DNA of 64,000 bases from Dichotomocladium elegans (GCA_025716815.1 JAIXMN010000013.1:62001-126000), one strand, 5' to 3'; counted from the first letter of the stretch, positions 1 to 13,335 are shown. Notes: a model not told the origin generated them from the letters alone. Translations and numbers: made by a program.

Positions 1-3000
1 CCTTTGTGAATGAACTTGACAAGGTGATAATGTTTTATTATAAGGTATACCTTTTGAACGAAATGCTGGGACTGTTTGATCAACGTTAACATATTTTGGA
101 TAGCATGCACCTCCGTTGCTTGATCGGTCCTCTCCAGATCGAGCGTTCTCCGAAAATGTTGCGCACAATGCTTCATCTCCTTCGTCACCCTGTTCGCTAA
201 ATGACGAAGTTGACTCTATTTCTAACCCTGCAAACACTTCTGACGTATCCGCAGAGCGGTCGTCTTCACCGCCTGAGAACCACCCCCCAGAAGCACTCAT
301 TTCAAAGGATCCCACGGACGATAACACAGAAAGCGCAAGTGACGAGCGCAACGCACTCGAAAAAAGCGAACCACCGATCAGCATACCGTCATCCTCATAT
401 ACCAGCAATGATTCGGGAAATCCATGTCCCCCATCACCATCCATCACCGCCCGGAGACAATCATCTCAAGTGTCAGAAGTCCGAAAGTCTTCCGACGATT
501 CTAGCTTGCATATTCCGCCCCATGTTTTTGCTCCGCTGTTAATCGACTTCCTTCTCGACCAAAATTCCAGCTTAGCATCGTTAGGACAGCAGTGTATTGT
601 TTCTGTGGCTTCTGAGTTGGCTTCTCCAAGGGATGGCGAAAATGCATTACTATATAAGCATCTCCTCGATTCGGAAATTTTCGAAGGTGTCGTTCTGGGA
701 TTGATGGGTATTGTCGATGGCAAGTCTAGGCAGAGCGATTACGATGATTTGCAAGACAGCCATGATCGTGGGGCAGGTATGTATAGATCGATTTAAGCGC
801 ATATATGTATATATAAAGATTGGTTGCTAAGAGCAAGATTAGACGAGGTCGATCAGGGTGAAATCAATCTCGCGAAAATGATGTGTCTTTCGGTAAAATA
901 GCAACAGGAAATGTTCGGGGGCGGCATGGAGGACTCATTCTGATCATCTTAGCTCATATCATCCCTTGCAAATGTCCTTGGCCCTGAACGCTGTACAGAA
1001 CGTTGTTTGCCGCTCGTTGAGCGGATGGCAAGCGATGCGATGTTCTACGTCCGGAAAGAGGCCGCTGCTGCGATTGGTAGTCTAGCTACCGTGGTCGATC
1101 CGCAGGTTGCTATTGATCGATTGGTAAGTTTTTGCTGCTAATAAGATCTCGAAGCTTTTTTACTTAACGTGTCCTACAGCTTCCGCTGTACATGTCATTT
1201 TCTAGAGATACTATCTGGCATGTACGCCGCTCATGCGTTCTGACGTTGCCGCTGCTCTGTGGCGTTTTACCGGAAGAAACACGAACCCGAATTGCAGTGG
1301 ACGGGATCAAGCTCTTCAAAAACGACGTGTCGCGAAATGTGCGAAATACTCTTGCGGAGGTGATTGGTGAACTGATCGCAAAGTTTTTGCCCGAGGATTG
1401 GGAAACCACTGGAAAGCCTGGAAAGGTAGCGGTTTTATTTTACGGCAAAGAAACGGGATGAAGGAAAGAGAAGGCAACGAAACTAAAAGCATACTATTTT
1501 TTTTTGTTTAGGTGCCAGAACCATTGCTTGAATTCTTTTTATCGCTGGGACCTAGTGCTAATGCTAATCAAATGTACAAGTCTGATACGGATCGTGCCAT
1601 CATTTGCGCATACAACTTCCCAGCTGTTGTTCTAACCGCGGGCGCAAACTACTGGGACTCACACCTTAAAGACACGTACCTGAGCCTGACAAAGGACTAC
1701 CAAATCAAAGTCCGGCGCACCTTTGCCTACTCGCTCCACGAGATTGCACGCATTATTGGCCCCGAGCGTACAGAGCGAGATCTTGTGCAGATCTTTGCGC
1801 TTTATTTGATGGATCTCGATGAAGTCAAACAGGGCGTTTTGGAACATCTTGCTGAATTCCTTGGGACGCTTGTCGTTAGTTCGCGCAATGAATATATCCC
1901 AATTCTAGCCGAGGTGTGGGACGGAGTGATGACCAACTGGCGACTCCGGGATATCCTTGCCGGGCAGTTACGATATATTGCTCAACTCTTTGATGCGACG
2001 CGTGTAGTGGATAATATCCTCCCGCTCGCCATCCGAGCATGCCAGGATGAATTTGCGGCTGTTCGCGAGACAGGCGTTGAATCGGTAAGGAGGTTTTTAG
2101 AATAGGGTAGATAATGAAGACGATATACTAAGGTTGAATTGCATAGTTCCCGATCATCCTTGAGATCGTCAAACGGGCTGTGGACGACGATGGAGAAACG
2201 CTATCTCAAACAGGCCAGGATCACGATGATAATGCAGACAGCCGTCGGGAATTCGCTTTGGCATTGTTAAATCATGTCATGGATAAGTTGGACGAGTTCG
2301 TCCGGTCAGACTCCTATCGGGGCAGATTAATGTGAGTGTTGCGAAAATCCTCCCTCCCTCCCCCCCTTTTTTTTTGCTACCATAAACCCAATCCTCTCTG
2401 ACTCAAAATTCTTCCTCCATGAAAGATTTGTACAGATTTGCAGAGTGCTCTTAGAGGCTGGCATATGCGCTGGTGACTTTGCGTCCTTCTTCTTGCCGAG
2501 ATTGGTCCCACTTGCCAAAGATCCTGTTGTGAACGTGCGGATTGCGACTTCTAGAGCCATACGCACGATTCAGACCCACGGTAATGGTTATGTCGCTATG
2601 AAAACGACAAGCTACTCACGACCCAGTTGCGCAGATGTTTATAGCCATGAGCTGACCGATTTGATGCTATCGGACATGATTGGAGATCACGATGCGCCGG
2701 TGGATTTGAGTTTAGAACAAATGATGTACGAGCTCGCGTTGGACACGGATGCGGATGTGCGCTCTTTTGTGGTTGACCTGGTGGATCAAGATCGACTGGA
2801 GGAATGTAAAAACCAGCAAAAAGCAGACGACGACGACGAAGACGACGAAGACGATCACTTACAACAGGCGATTGGGACCCCTATGCAAGGTATAGAAGGA
2901 CCGCCGACTCCGACGAACGACCTAAGCGGACCGGAGGAATTGCCGACGGTTACGATGGGGTCCCATAACAACAGCAGCATTAACAACAACCAGCAGGACG

Positions 3001-3341
3001 AAGAAACCATGGCTTCGGCGGGAACGCCAATGGACTGTAGCGCAGAAAGCGGAGATAGCGACAGCGACCATGAAGTGATATCGCACGATGAAGACGGCGA
3101 TGAAACAATGACCGATGTTGAAGAACAACAACATCATCAGCAAGATAAACATGTCATATCCCAAGACACGATGGTCTCTCCAGCTCCATACGAACCGTCC
3201 TTAACATCAGCAGCATCCATTGCTGCGGATGATAAGGAAAAGGATGAGTATGTCTATTTGTCCAAGAGCATGGTTCATCAAGATGAACACGCACATTCAA
3301 CTACATCCGCGCCCCAATCGCCAACCAAAGATATTGCATAG
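1..3341 (+). CDS. Serine/threonine-protein phosphatase 4 regulatory subunit 1-like (HEAT repeats), 5' partial
   Basis: HEAT-repeat scaffold of the PP4R1 family, which binds the PP4 catalytic subunit and steers its substrate choice (family knowledge). The gene enters from the left edge. My exon reading is 3-44, 104-776, 953-1123, 1180-1425, 1512-2084, 2147-2331 and 2444-3341, stop TAG, all with GT-AG borders and a continuous frame. An early region is Ser/Pro/Asp-rich and disordered (about 116-480). HEAT units follow: SLANVLGPERC, FYVRKEAAAAIGSLA, NDVSRNVRNTLAEVIGELIA, and YQIKVRRTFAYSLHEIA with the PP4R1-like block VLEHLAEFLGTLV. The C-terminal 150 or so residues are acidic and low-complexity (runs of Asp/Glu, Asn and Gln/His). 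No ATG is needed near position 116, because the frame continues from the upstream exon. PP2A A-subunits are the alternative, but the length and the disordered insert favour PP4R1. Confidence 0.8.
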
Positions 3342-3546
3342 ACGATATTGAATGTTCCTTCTCACTTCTCTGCTCGCCCCATTTCGCAACCGTCTCTCTA
3401 TTATATACATATTCTCTCCCTATCTCTTCTCTCTAACCGTTTTTGCGTTGCTGAGAACATGAAAAATTGAAGGTGCACTTCTCTAAATCAAACGTCTTGA
3501 GGATGATGCACTCTCCCTTTCCTGCTTCCCTATATATTTTATACTC

Positions 3547-3548
<2 letters not shown>

Positions 3549-3610
<62 letters not shown>
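3549..3610. repeat. (TC)n dinucleotide microsatellite
   Basis: About 30 uninterrupted CT units lie in the spacer between the convergent 3' ends of the PP4R1-like gene and MMS19. The rest of 3342-3881 is pyrimidine-rich 3'-flanking DNA with no gene visible. In the transcript of the upstream gene this would be a UC-rich 3' UTR tract. Confidence 0.95.
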
Positions 3611-3615
<5 letters not shown>

Positions 3616-3881
3616 GCGTGTACCTTCACTTTATCTGTGTACTTAGTCTTTTTGTATCCAGTATATTCTTTCTATCTGATCCCCTCCCCCTTTTTTTCTT
3701 TTGCTTGGTAGATAATATATAATATGACCTTAACTGCGTACGGTAGCCTGTTATTCCCCCATAGAACAATGAGGTGTACCCTCTTCCTCATGATATAGAA
3801 CACCATGCATCTGCATGCAAAAACCTGTATTAAATGATTTCATAGTGGTCTACGTATAGTTGCCCGGTATTGGTCGAGTAT

Positions 3882-6800
3882 TCACACAGCAATGGCATAC
3901 CTATTAGCGGCAATGAGTAAGTAAATCCCATGCGTGTTGATATATATATATATATATATGTATATCGTACCATTTTGCTCGACACTCGACTGCCTCCCTG
4001 CGCACCAATCGCTTCTTATCATCGAGAGACTTCACCAGTTCCTTGATGACATTGTTGAGATATGGCTTGAGAACGTCATACGACAGTCCAACAGGAAGTT
4101 GTCCGAGGCATTTGAGAGCAGCAATGCGCACCTCCATCGGGTTCTGGCGGTTACTTGAATCCAGAAGCTTTATGACTGCAGCAATGATCTGTCGGACGTG
4201 TGGGATAATAGCAGCAGGCGCTTCTGCGGTTGCCAATCGGAATGTGGCAAGCGTGGAAACTTTAAGTGCTGTGTCGGGGAGTGATAAAGACTGAATAAGG
4301 AGAGGGACAAGCTAGAGCATCACGAGAGCAATCAATAAAATGGCAGTGGAAATGGTGCTGAAACAGTGTATCTTCTTACAGGTGGTAGTTCGTTCAACAA
4401 AATTTGCTTGGGAACATTCTTGAGCAGATAGGAAATCGCAATGAGATAGTTGTGTTTGATTTCTTTTCGGGAAGAGTAAGCCAGCTGCTTCTATAGTTGT
4501 ACCATGTCTGTCCGCTCATACCTTCGCTCGAGTTGCTAAAGCCGCGAACCAGCTTGGGAAGGCAGTGGTTGAACAGACGTTGCTTATACAGAAGCTGCAA
4601 TTGGGTTAAAAAGACTAAACATGACGGCAGTGGTTGGTTTGAGGCCTTACTCTAATGGTTGCAAAAGAAGCTTTGTTGAGAGCCCACTTGTCATCACCGA
4701 TAATAATATCAAATCCTTGAGACGCTTGACCACCATGCTTGCTACTGGAGCAAAGGCTAATGATTTTGTCAGCAAATTCATACCCAAGAGGAGATGCTTG
4801 GAGGACTAAAGCCTTTGTAATCTGGAGAATATGCGTCAAAAAAAATAAAACCATAATGCGGAAAAGCCCATTATCCTTCTTACCCATAAATAGATCGATA
4901 ACGCATTAACTGCAGGGGCACCACCCGCCTGTGAGATAAGTACTTCCAAATTGCTCGAGAGAGTACTCACAAATGGCGTCAAGGATTTAGCTAAACGGTC
5001 AAACTGAGTAAATTAACAGTATTAAAACCTTGTCGACGTACCATCCTTCCATTTGTTGACGATAGAACCGATGGCTCTAGCTAAGGACTTGTGCTGGATG
5101 TCATTTGTTGTGTACAGAGCTATATCAACCAGCTGTGCGACAAACTCTTCTTTAGACGAAACAGGAAAAGATACCTAACATCATGCACCATTTAAGCGTC
5201 TCGATCCTCTGTCATAGTAGTAACAGGAACTTACATCTTTTCTGCAGGCTGCAAGCACCGCTGCAAAAAGTTGAGTTGTCGATTTTTGTCCATCAGACGT
5301 CTCCTTCTATTATTCGATTACAGCAAGATGAATTCTTCATCTTCGTCATATATGTTCCGCATTGTGCTTACATGGAAGGGCGAGAAGACCCCGTCTGCAA
5401 GGCCGATCTCGCTCAGATCACCTTGCATATAAAGCTTGAAAATACTATCCAGGTATATTTTTTGCGCTCTGCAAAGACGAAAAAAAAAGTTCAGCATAAT
5501 CCCTCCAACGTGGACTCATTCTCGATCACCTGCCTTGAATCAAGTGCCTCAAATACCACCATGATAATTAATGCGATCGTATCTAACATGTCGTGGGTAA
5601 GAATAAGCTGTTTCTGTTGTCCTCCTAGCGCTGCCTGGACGACGGCTTTGACCAAATGTGGGACCAGGGTCTGAATATAAAGCGCAATATCGTCGTGCTT
5701 CTCTTGGACTTTGTGGTTCATCATATCCAAAATGCTATGCAGAATTGCGCAAGGATAACTGGAGTACTTGTCTAACGAACCGATCAGTATTTCCAAGGAT
5801 CGGCCACCACGTCTGGGCTTACCTGCGACGCATACCGCATCGAATTTGCTCAGCAATGCAGGGATAGCAGCCTTGAAAAGCGCAGGCACAGGGCACAGGC
5901 TCGTGACAGCCGCCAATAGCTGTTTATACCCAATAACCCGGAATTCTTCTGAAGTGTCTGGGAGTCTAGCAATTAACACTGGGACGGTCTGTTCTGCAAG
6001 GTATTTTGTGTCAATATGAGACACCTCCTTGAGAGAGGTAAGCGCAGCTAATCTAGGTTGATATAGTCAGTGATGTTTAAACTACATCCTCTAGCTCTCT
6101 TCGTCGGTACCTCAGCTCTTCATCAGGCTCATCGAGCAGAATTTTGTTAAACGACTGGACAGCTAGAGCAAGCTACATTGATTTTAGTCTTACAAAACTT
6201 GGAACCATTACTGTCCTACCTCGTTGGCTGACAAGAAGTTCTTCGACAAGACCATTAGCTCTAGGCCTTTTACACCAGAGAGTCTCAAGCCGTTATATTC
6301 ATTTGAACCCATCAATGCAGACTCGAACATGGCAAAGAACCTGTCCTTGTAGGCCATCAATGGTGTAGGCTCAGTCTGATCCACTAATTACGCACGTCTT
6401 GAGCATCCGCTAACTGTATCCCTTAGCCCTGCACTTACTGTCTATGTCGCCATCAGCAGAGCCATAGAGAGTCTTATTCGCTTCCAAGAGCTCAAGTATA
6501 ACATCCATGATCGTTTTTTTGCGGGTTGATATATCCGACTCACGGTACTGCCTCAGCAGCAATGGGACCACTGTATTGACAACGGACACACAAGCAGCAG
6601 CTATGGTACGCAATTAGTTCGTTTCATCATCCAGATGGAAGGGACTTTTGAACCATGGACATACTTGAAGCGGAAATAATTGATCGTAAAATGCGACCTG
6701 CCGGTTTAGCGTTCTTGAGCTCGGGTTCCTTGAGGTTCGTGATGCATTCAGCAACAAGCGACTTTAACACCTTCTCGGTGAGATCAGCAGTACTTCTGGT

Positions 6801-8413
6801 CGCATCTGAGCTAACCGTGGAGACAATACTCCGTATCGCTTCCAGCGCAGCATCCTCAAGAGCAATATCGGTTGAGTGAAACACCTACATATAATATGGA
6901 TCATTTCAGCAACCAGCAGACTGCTGAAATTGTTTCAATTACCTCCACTTTTAATGCATCAAACACTTCGTCAATCACCGGTAACAGGAATGCTGAACCG
7001 TACACAGGAGCACATGCTGCAATCGTCTCCATAGAATCTTTCTAAAAACGACAAGCTTAGTGAAAGATTACGAATACCGCTGACTAAAGAAAATACCTTT
7101 GCGCTCCCGGATGTTGAGGTTAATTTTTCAAGAATAAGGGGTACAGCAAGCCTAGCGAATAGCCCAGTAGCTGACAGACATTCTCTACAACACCCCGAAA
7201 CTGATAGATTAGCCAACCTGTCCTCGTATATTCACGAGCACACATCTGATCACCTTAGGCATTGCTTTAAGTCCTCCGCAGTAATACCATACGGGTCATC
7301 TGGCGGGGGCTTGAAGGTAATAGGGAAATAACAGAACGTCACCTCAAAGAAGTCCTAATTAGAGTGCCATTGATAAATAACCGCCACTCGATCTATATCC
7401 AAAACGGCAATACTCCAAAAGTACCTCAACATGCGCACTTATATCGAAGGTCTGGATAATGGTTTTGACGAGTTTGAACGCAGCCATCAGGTTGCGTGGA
7501 TCTTTTTCACCGTCCATCACCTGCGTGAACCCATATACAAATTCATTGTTGATGGCCTTCAATGCTGAAGGGTTGCTATCCATCAGAATTCAACACCTCA
7601 TATTTTCCATCTACCCAACCCCTTTTTTCTTGCCTGTCGTGTGCCGGTCCAACAAATTTTCCATGATGCGGAAGACCATATTCCTGGTAGCTTGCGGATG
7701 ACGCTGGACATCCACGCGTTCGAAAATCCTGCGTTTGAAGAAGGGTTATTTTCGATTAGAAACAAAAAAGAATGCCTAAAAGTCACCTCGTTGCTGTGGT
7801 TACAGCGTTTGTTCCGCGAAAATGGTTCGCTTCCGTCAATGCTACCAGTCCGTCCAGCAGGTTTGGGATGCAAGTCTTATCCGTCAAACGCTCACAATAG
7901 AAATCGACCAGAACAGAGACTGAAACAAAAAAGCAGACAGACAAACGCAGGGCGATCACCCTTTAGAAGTGTTCCAGAACACAGGAATATTAATCCTCCT
8001 CCTCCCTCACCTGCTGTATCGTTTATACTGTCGTGGTCACATTTGTGCAGAGTATGGGACAACAGACCGATCGCTATACAGTCCGCCCCAAAATCTCTCG
8101 TTCAGTAAAGGCGAATCTCCAAGTCGTATCCAAAATGTGTCGTACCTTTCGCGCGGATATGATCATCGTCATTCGTCAAGTACTCTCCCATGGACTGGAT
8201 CAACTGCAGAAGGTTCGCCTGAACTGAGTTGCTGTTGACGGCTGTTCCGGTGTTAAGATAGCTCGCTCGATTTGAGGCGACTGCAACAATGCCAGTGGAA
8301 AAGGTAGTAGGATTCTTACCCTGAACAATATTATCTGCGGCTTGCGTGGCCTCCCCCGAGGTCATGCCTGAGGAGATCATATAGTTTGTCACTTCTCTCT
8401 CAATCGAATCCAT
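3882..8413 (-). CDS. MMS19: MMS19 nucleotide excision repair / cytosolic Fe-S assembly protein homologue
   Basis: Adaptor of the cytosolic iron-sulfur targeting complex, which delivers clusters to DNA polymerases and helicases such as XPD (family knowledge). The N-terminal exon (start ATG 8413) carries the family hallmark IQSMGEYLTNDDDHIRAKG. Later exons read VDFYCERLTDKTC (near 7.9 kb) and many HEAT repeats. The C-terminal HEAT block (about 3971-4236) reads MEVRIAALKCLGQLP then LDDKKRLVRREAVECR, the typical MMS19 ending. Roughly a dozen short introns interrupt the gene. By my reading the last intron is 3901-3970 (it contains an AT dinucleotide run), and the final exon 3882-3900 adds only a few residues (KWYAIAV) before TGA. 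Without that splice the frame runs into AT-repeat sequence. It converges on the PP4R1-like gene. Confidence 0.88.
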
Positions 8414-9019
8414 ATATCGAAACTCGGGAAAAGCGGTACAGTCGGTTAATCTAACTTTTTGTCCCCGCAGATGATGAACTGTATCTGTGACTCTTTTTCA
8501 CTCTCCGTCCATAGATCATCGGAGAGGAAGCTACCTTCCTGACTAATATATTGCTACAGGTCCCTGCCCAGTGCGAGCATTCACTAGGGCCAGAAAAGAG
8601 AAGCAACGACGTATCATCTTTGGATTAAGCCAATTTTTTGTTTGTTTCTAGAAACAAATCTCCTTGGAATGAACGTAGAATACAGCAAGCGAGCAGCAAG
8701 TCCTAGGGTAGGTCTCATCGGAAGCAGTGTCCTGTATGTATATACAACTACGAAGAGGGCTTTGGCAGAATTTTTAAGCAACATCAAGTATACTGTATGT
8801 ACGTACATACGTCGAAACAGCGGTCATTAGAGATACATAAACAAAAAAAAAACACAGAGAGAGCGAGAGCGAGCGAGTGGAAAAGATATAAAAGTTTTAT
8901 TGTGGCCAGTAACAAGGATATAGAGAGAGTGGTGGCTATTTAAATATCAAAACTTGGAATAAAAAGCATGTACTGCTATGCAGAAAGAGAGAGAAGGAGA
9001 GATCTGTTTGTTTCCCCAC
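8414..9019. other. Intergenic, upstream of MMS19 / downstream of amylase
   Basis: About 600 bp between the start of MMS19 and the stop of the amylase gene, both on the minus strand. It holds a short A-run and GA-rich tracts near 8850-9000. I see no coding frame that looks conserved. Confidence 0.6.
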
Positions 9020-10621
9020 CTACGACGAAGCAGTGAAAATGGCAGGCAGGCCATCGGTAAGGGTAAAGGTGATGGCGCCGTTCGAGGCCGTAACGGACGC
9101 ACCGCTGATGACGTCTTTCAGCGCACCATCGCCAGGGATCGAAGATCCAAGCTTGACAGTGACCTCATTCTTGGCGCCGGAGCCGTAGTTGTTGAGGACA
9201 ACAAGGGCATTGCCGTGGGTGAAAGCGTAGACCTTGTCCTGGACATCGACATCCATGGTGACGCTCTTGTCGCTCTTTTGGCGGACGCCGTTGACGGTGG
9301 CGATGAACTTGTACACGTCGGCCGACGTGTCAAAACCAGAGGACCATAGCGACTCACGGTTGGCGGGGTCAGCTCCGCCAGCGAAGCTCTGCTCGGAGCC
9401 ATAGTAGACGACCGGGATACCCTGGCCGAGCAACACATAGGCCAGAGCGTTCTTGAACAGCGCGATATCCTTGTTGGTGTTCAGGAAGCGCGGATTGTCG
9501 TGGTTGTCGACAAAGGTCGGAAGAACATCGACGTTCTTGAAAGCGGCCTTGTTAGCATTGAGGACCTCGCTCAGGCGCCCGAACGCCTTGCCGGACGCAA
9601 AGACATCGTTGAGGGCATAGTAAATTGGATAGTTGATGACCGAGTCCATGTAGTTTTGATAGTCAGCCACCGTGGCCGGGTTGCCATCAAAGACCCTGAT
9701 GAAAGGATTTTGCGATAAACAGCATGAGTTTTGTGTACACACACGCATACACAATCCCCGTGAAATACCACACTCCGAGGGGGGGGTAATGGAAAGGAAT
9801 TGAGAAACAGAAAGAGAGAAAGAGGTGTTTCGTCTTCCCAGTGGGGCTATCTATCTCTCCCGTCACTCCTTCCTTCGAAAGCAAACTTACTCGCCAGTTG
9901 CAAACACGCCTGCAGCAGACTGATAGCCTGGCCAGAAGTCTTTCCGGACATGCTTGACAGTGTCAATGCGGATACCATCAAAACCATACTTTTGCACCCA
10001 CGTCGACACAATATCATTGAGCTTCTCGACGTTACTGTCATCTTCGGTGTTGATGTCCGGAAGGACGTCCGCGACCCAACATTGCTCGACAGACTTCTGG
10101 TCGCTGTAATTGATCTTGCACTGGGGGTGATAGCGGTCTGTGGAATTAAAGGTGTACCCCGAATAGTCGCCATCGGTCGCCGTCGGGCCTGCATGGTTCG
10201 CCACCACGTCAAGCATGACATACATCTTCTTGGCGTGGGCTGCATCGACAAGCGCCTTGAGGTCTTCTTCGGAACCAAAGTTCTCGTTGAGTCCGTAGAA
10301 ATCGGTGGCCCAGTATCCGTGGTAGCCGCCCGGCGAGTTCTTGGGGATAGGCGAGATCCAGATGGCATCGAACCCCATGTCGGAAATGTAGTCGAGCTTG
10401 GCAGTGATACCCGCATAGGTGCCACCGCAGTAGTCAGAAAGATTCGAGCAGGCCGAGGTCGACTCATCGGTGCGAGCAAAGCGATCGGTCAGGATCTGGT
10501 AAATGGCACGGTTTGCCCAGTCAGCCGCTGTAGCGCGCTTGCTGAGAATCACAGGGCGACTCCAGGCCGTCGTGGAGAACAAGGTAGCAACAGCAGCGAG
10601 AGAAAGAACGGAGATCTTCAT
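9020..10621 (-). CDS. Secreted alpha-amylase, GH13 family
   Basis: Endo-acting alpha-1,4-glucan hydrolase for extracellular starch. Two exons, 10621-9891 and 9695-9020, give 468 residues, close to fungal Taka-type amylases. Residues 1-21 are a signal peptide (MKISVLSLAAVATLFS...), followed by a short propeptide ending in a Kex2-type LSKR site near residue 29. GH13 regions in order are VMLDVVANHAG (region I), DGIRIDTVKH with nucleophile Asp220, acid/base Glu244 in ATGEVFDG, and FVDNHDNPR with the transition-state Asp near 310. The Asp220-Glu244 spacing of 24 equals that of Taka-amylase (D206/E230). YQILTDRFA and GYHGYWATDFY are also typical. A C-terminal beta domain is present but no starch-binding CBM20. 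The 195-bp intron splits the codon of the catalytic Glu (GA|G). A TATA box lies about 95 bp upstream of the ATG. Confidence 0.95.
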
Positions 10622-10713
10622 TGCTAAACGGTATCAAAAAAAGACTGGAATGGATGAGGGTAGGAATGGTATCAGATCGGATGTGTGGAGGTGACTCCAG
10701 CAAACCTCTGCTT

Positions 10714-10721
10714 CTTATATA
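10714..10721 (-). promoter_or_regulatory. TATA box of the alpha-amylase gene
   Basis: On the minus strand GGCTATATAAGAAGC contains a perfect TATATAAG about 93 bp before the amylase ATG. This spacing suits a transcription start 30 to 60 bp downstream. It is the clearest core promoter in the window and agrees with a strongly induced secreted enzyme (inference). Confidence 0.7.
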
Positions 10722-11607
10722 GCCTTTGGACATTTCCGATGCAGGAACCCTGAAGGAACACGACTTGTATTGCGTTGAATGATACAGCTCTGAGAGGCAA
10801 GCGACGAAATTTTGTCAAACATTGATCGGCAATCTGTCATGAACCCCTGAGGCGACAAGGTATTTTTCCCGCATTATTCCCAGATTCTGTGCAACACGCT
10901 GGAACGAGTAGCCATTTTCCGCTCCTCAACAACAATCTCCCCCCCCCTCAGCTCGTTCTTCTTTCTCATCTTGCGTACTGAGCACATGTCAATCTCTCGA
11001 AATGCATGCAGCGACATGGCCATGACTCCAATGGATGTGACAGAGAAAGTTGATAGGGCAGAAATTGCATGAGACATGTAGGCTGAGCGGAATCATGCGG
11101 TGTATGACGAGATACCGCATCCCACAGAAAAGGATTAGCAGAATTCGCATGTGAAAGAAAATAGAGAGTCTGCCCTTTGGCGGATCTGCCTGGTCCTGCA
11201 TATTACCCCACATTTAGTATTAGGTAATACCATGATCTCATTATATTTTTCTACCTTTTATTGTTACCGTCGCATATGCTTGTACTTCGCTCCAACCGAT
11301 CAGTATCACGGCAATAACCTCTTGTCTTGACACTTATCCATAGCGAAGCCCAGTGTTTCGGGCGAGAGCAAATAGGCAAAAAAAAAGAAAGTTCTTTTAG
11401 CCTCTGGACAATTTAGTTAGCACCAAGGGTAATTAACAACCGCTATTCTGTGCTGCATACACTTTCTCCCCTTCCATTGCTAACCATCTTTGTCAGTCCC
11501 GCTTAAAAAAAATAAAATAAAGTAGACGTAGAATATTATTGTACAAGTGAAAAAAAAATTGTAGAACCAAGGACGAGCAAGATGTGTACACCCAGTAATC
11601 CATCTTT
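10722..11607. other. Amylase upstream region
   Basis: Nearly 900 bp between the amylase TATA box and the SOF1 stop codon, presumably the amylase regulatory region. I see no conserved coding frame. Carbon-control sites were not assigned, because short consensus matches would be expected by chance. Confidence 0.5.
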
Positions 11608-13335
11608 CTACTTGGCGACACCAATAATAGCCTTCTTCCGCTCCGGGACCCGTTTTTCCTCTGCGGCCTTCTTGCTGTGCTTACGGCGGTTTTCATCCTT
11701 GCGCTTCTCTGCTGAAAGGATCTCTTTCTTGAGCTTATCAGCCCTCCGTACGTCGTTAGGCAACGGCCGATGGCGATCGATTCGCCGAATCTCGTCCATA
11801 TGCTTGAAGCGCTCCTTGAGCGCGGCCTGGTATTCTAGAGAGTGCTTCTCTCGCCAGTCCTTCACACCTAGTTTCTCGGACGCATGCGCCTTCCAAATAC
11901 GAATGTTACCATCGTCTGAACCCGACAAGACATATTTGCTGTCCATACTAAACTGGACGGAAAAGATTCTGGAGATTGCTTGTGTGAGTAGTTGTCCATG
12001 ATCTCATGTCTGTCCTTCACCCCGTGGGGGGGGGGAGCGACACGGAGGGTTTGTTAATAGCAGTCTGTCCTACCTCTGCATTCGCTTTGTGTGGTATGCG
12101 TCTCTACTATGGCCCCGTTTCGCATCGAAGATGCGCAGTGTCCGATCATACGATCCAGTAACAATCTCCTGGCCGGTTGGAGAATAGTCCACATCCATGC
12201 TGTTCACACGCATACATTCAGTTATAATTCATCCCGAGCTCACCGTCCTGGTCATGCATCCTAACACTTACACCGCGGAAACATGGTCCTTGAGAACGTT
12301 GTGTGCGCTATCCATCTTTCTCATATCAAACACATATGCGTTGTGATCCTCATTTGCCTGGAATATTGTCATCAGTCCCACGCGCATGCACCCGCCGCCT
12401 CCCTTTTTCTTTTCAAGAAAAAAAAACGGCTTACCGTAACAAAGGTATAAGCTTCAATGGGATTCCAGGCAATTGCATTTGTCCGCATCGTCATAACCAA
12501 CTTGGAAAGTTGCTGATTTGTTCGAATATCGTATAGCACCACCGTACGGTCCGTGCCACTGCTGGCAAAAATATTCGGCTGCACCTGGTTAAACTTCACG
12601 GTCTGGTAAGAGTCCGAGCCCCACTCAAACTGATGAATAGGATCAGAGCGGGTTTCGTCCCACAAGTCAACTGAGCTGCCGCCCGCAGTCGCAAAAAGCG
12701 GTTTGTTGCGGTGATGTGAAATCCCCATAAGTGCCTGATTCGCGAGATAGGTCTGGACAGGTTCGGTACCCGTATTTGTGTCCCAAATCTTGACGGTCTT
12801 ATCCGTGGAGCATGACAAGAACTGTCCGCCGTTGTAGCCAGCGCACACACCCTGCACAATGCCTCGATGACCATGTGCACGCCACACCGTCTGTTGCTCG
12901 GACAGATGCCATACTCGGATTTCTATATATATATATATATATATGCAAGACTCATGGTCGTCAGTCCAACATGCTGCAATAGCCCATATTCCTCGCCCAA
13001 AAAAAAATTACCGCCATCGCCGCTGCCTGAGATCATGCAATTTAATCGATTGGGATGCTTGGCCATGCTATACACGCCATCGATATGGCCGCTTAGTGCT
13101 GCAATAAATGGCTTTGCAAACATGCGCTCGAGTTTAACAGCATTAAGCGCTCGCACATATTCTCGCCCTTGTTCAAAAGGGTGGATCGTCGGATCAAAAT
13201 TGCGTTGGACCTTGTGAAGATCTTGCGATCGCTCCCGCATATAATCACTCGAAGAGCGTGAGATAACCTTGACTTTCTACAGAAGGAGATCAGGCATGTG
13301 TCCCATTCAGCTAGGTCCTACAGCATACGCACCAT
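11608..13335 (-). CDS. SOF1: SOF1/DCAF13 WD40 U3 snoRNP protein
   Basis: WD40 component of the U3 snoRNP/small-subunit processome, acting in 18S rRNA maturation in the nucleolus (family knowledge). Six exons by my reading (13335-13333, 13276-13012, 12922-12435, 12357-12272, 12199-12074, 11968-11608) give 442 residues, against about 445 for human DCAF13. Diagnostic segments are the N-terminal VQRNFDPTIHPFEQGREYVR and ALNAVKLERMFAKPF. WD repeats include ISGSGDG, FLSCSTDKTVKIWD, FASSGTDRTVVLYD, IVTGSYDRTLRIFD and VLSGSDDGNIRIW. The C-terminal basic Sof1 domain (RFKHMDEIRRIDRHRPLP) is followed by a Lys-rich tail. The first coding exon is just the ATG, followed by a 56-bp intron. The intron before exon 3 ends in a TA-dinucleotide run. 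Confidence 0.93.

Noticed and set aside
9800..10627. 275-codon plus-strand frame
   Set aside because: Antisense shadow of the alpha-amylase first exon, whose frame has signal peptide and catalytic motifs.
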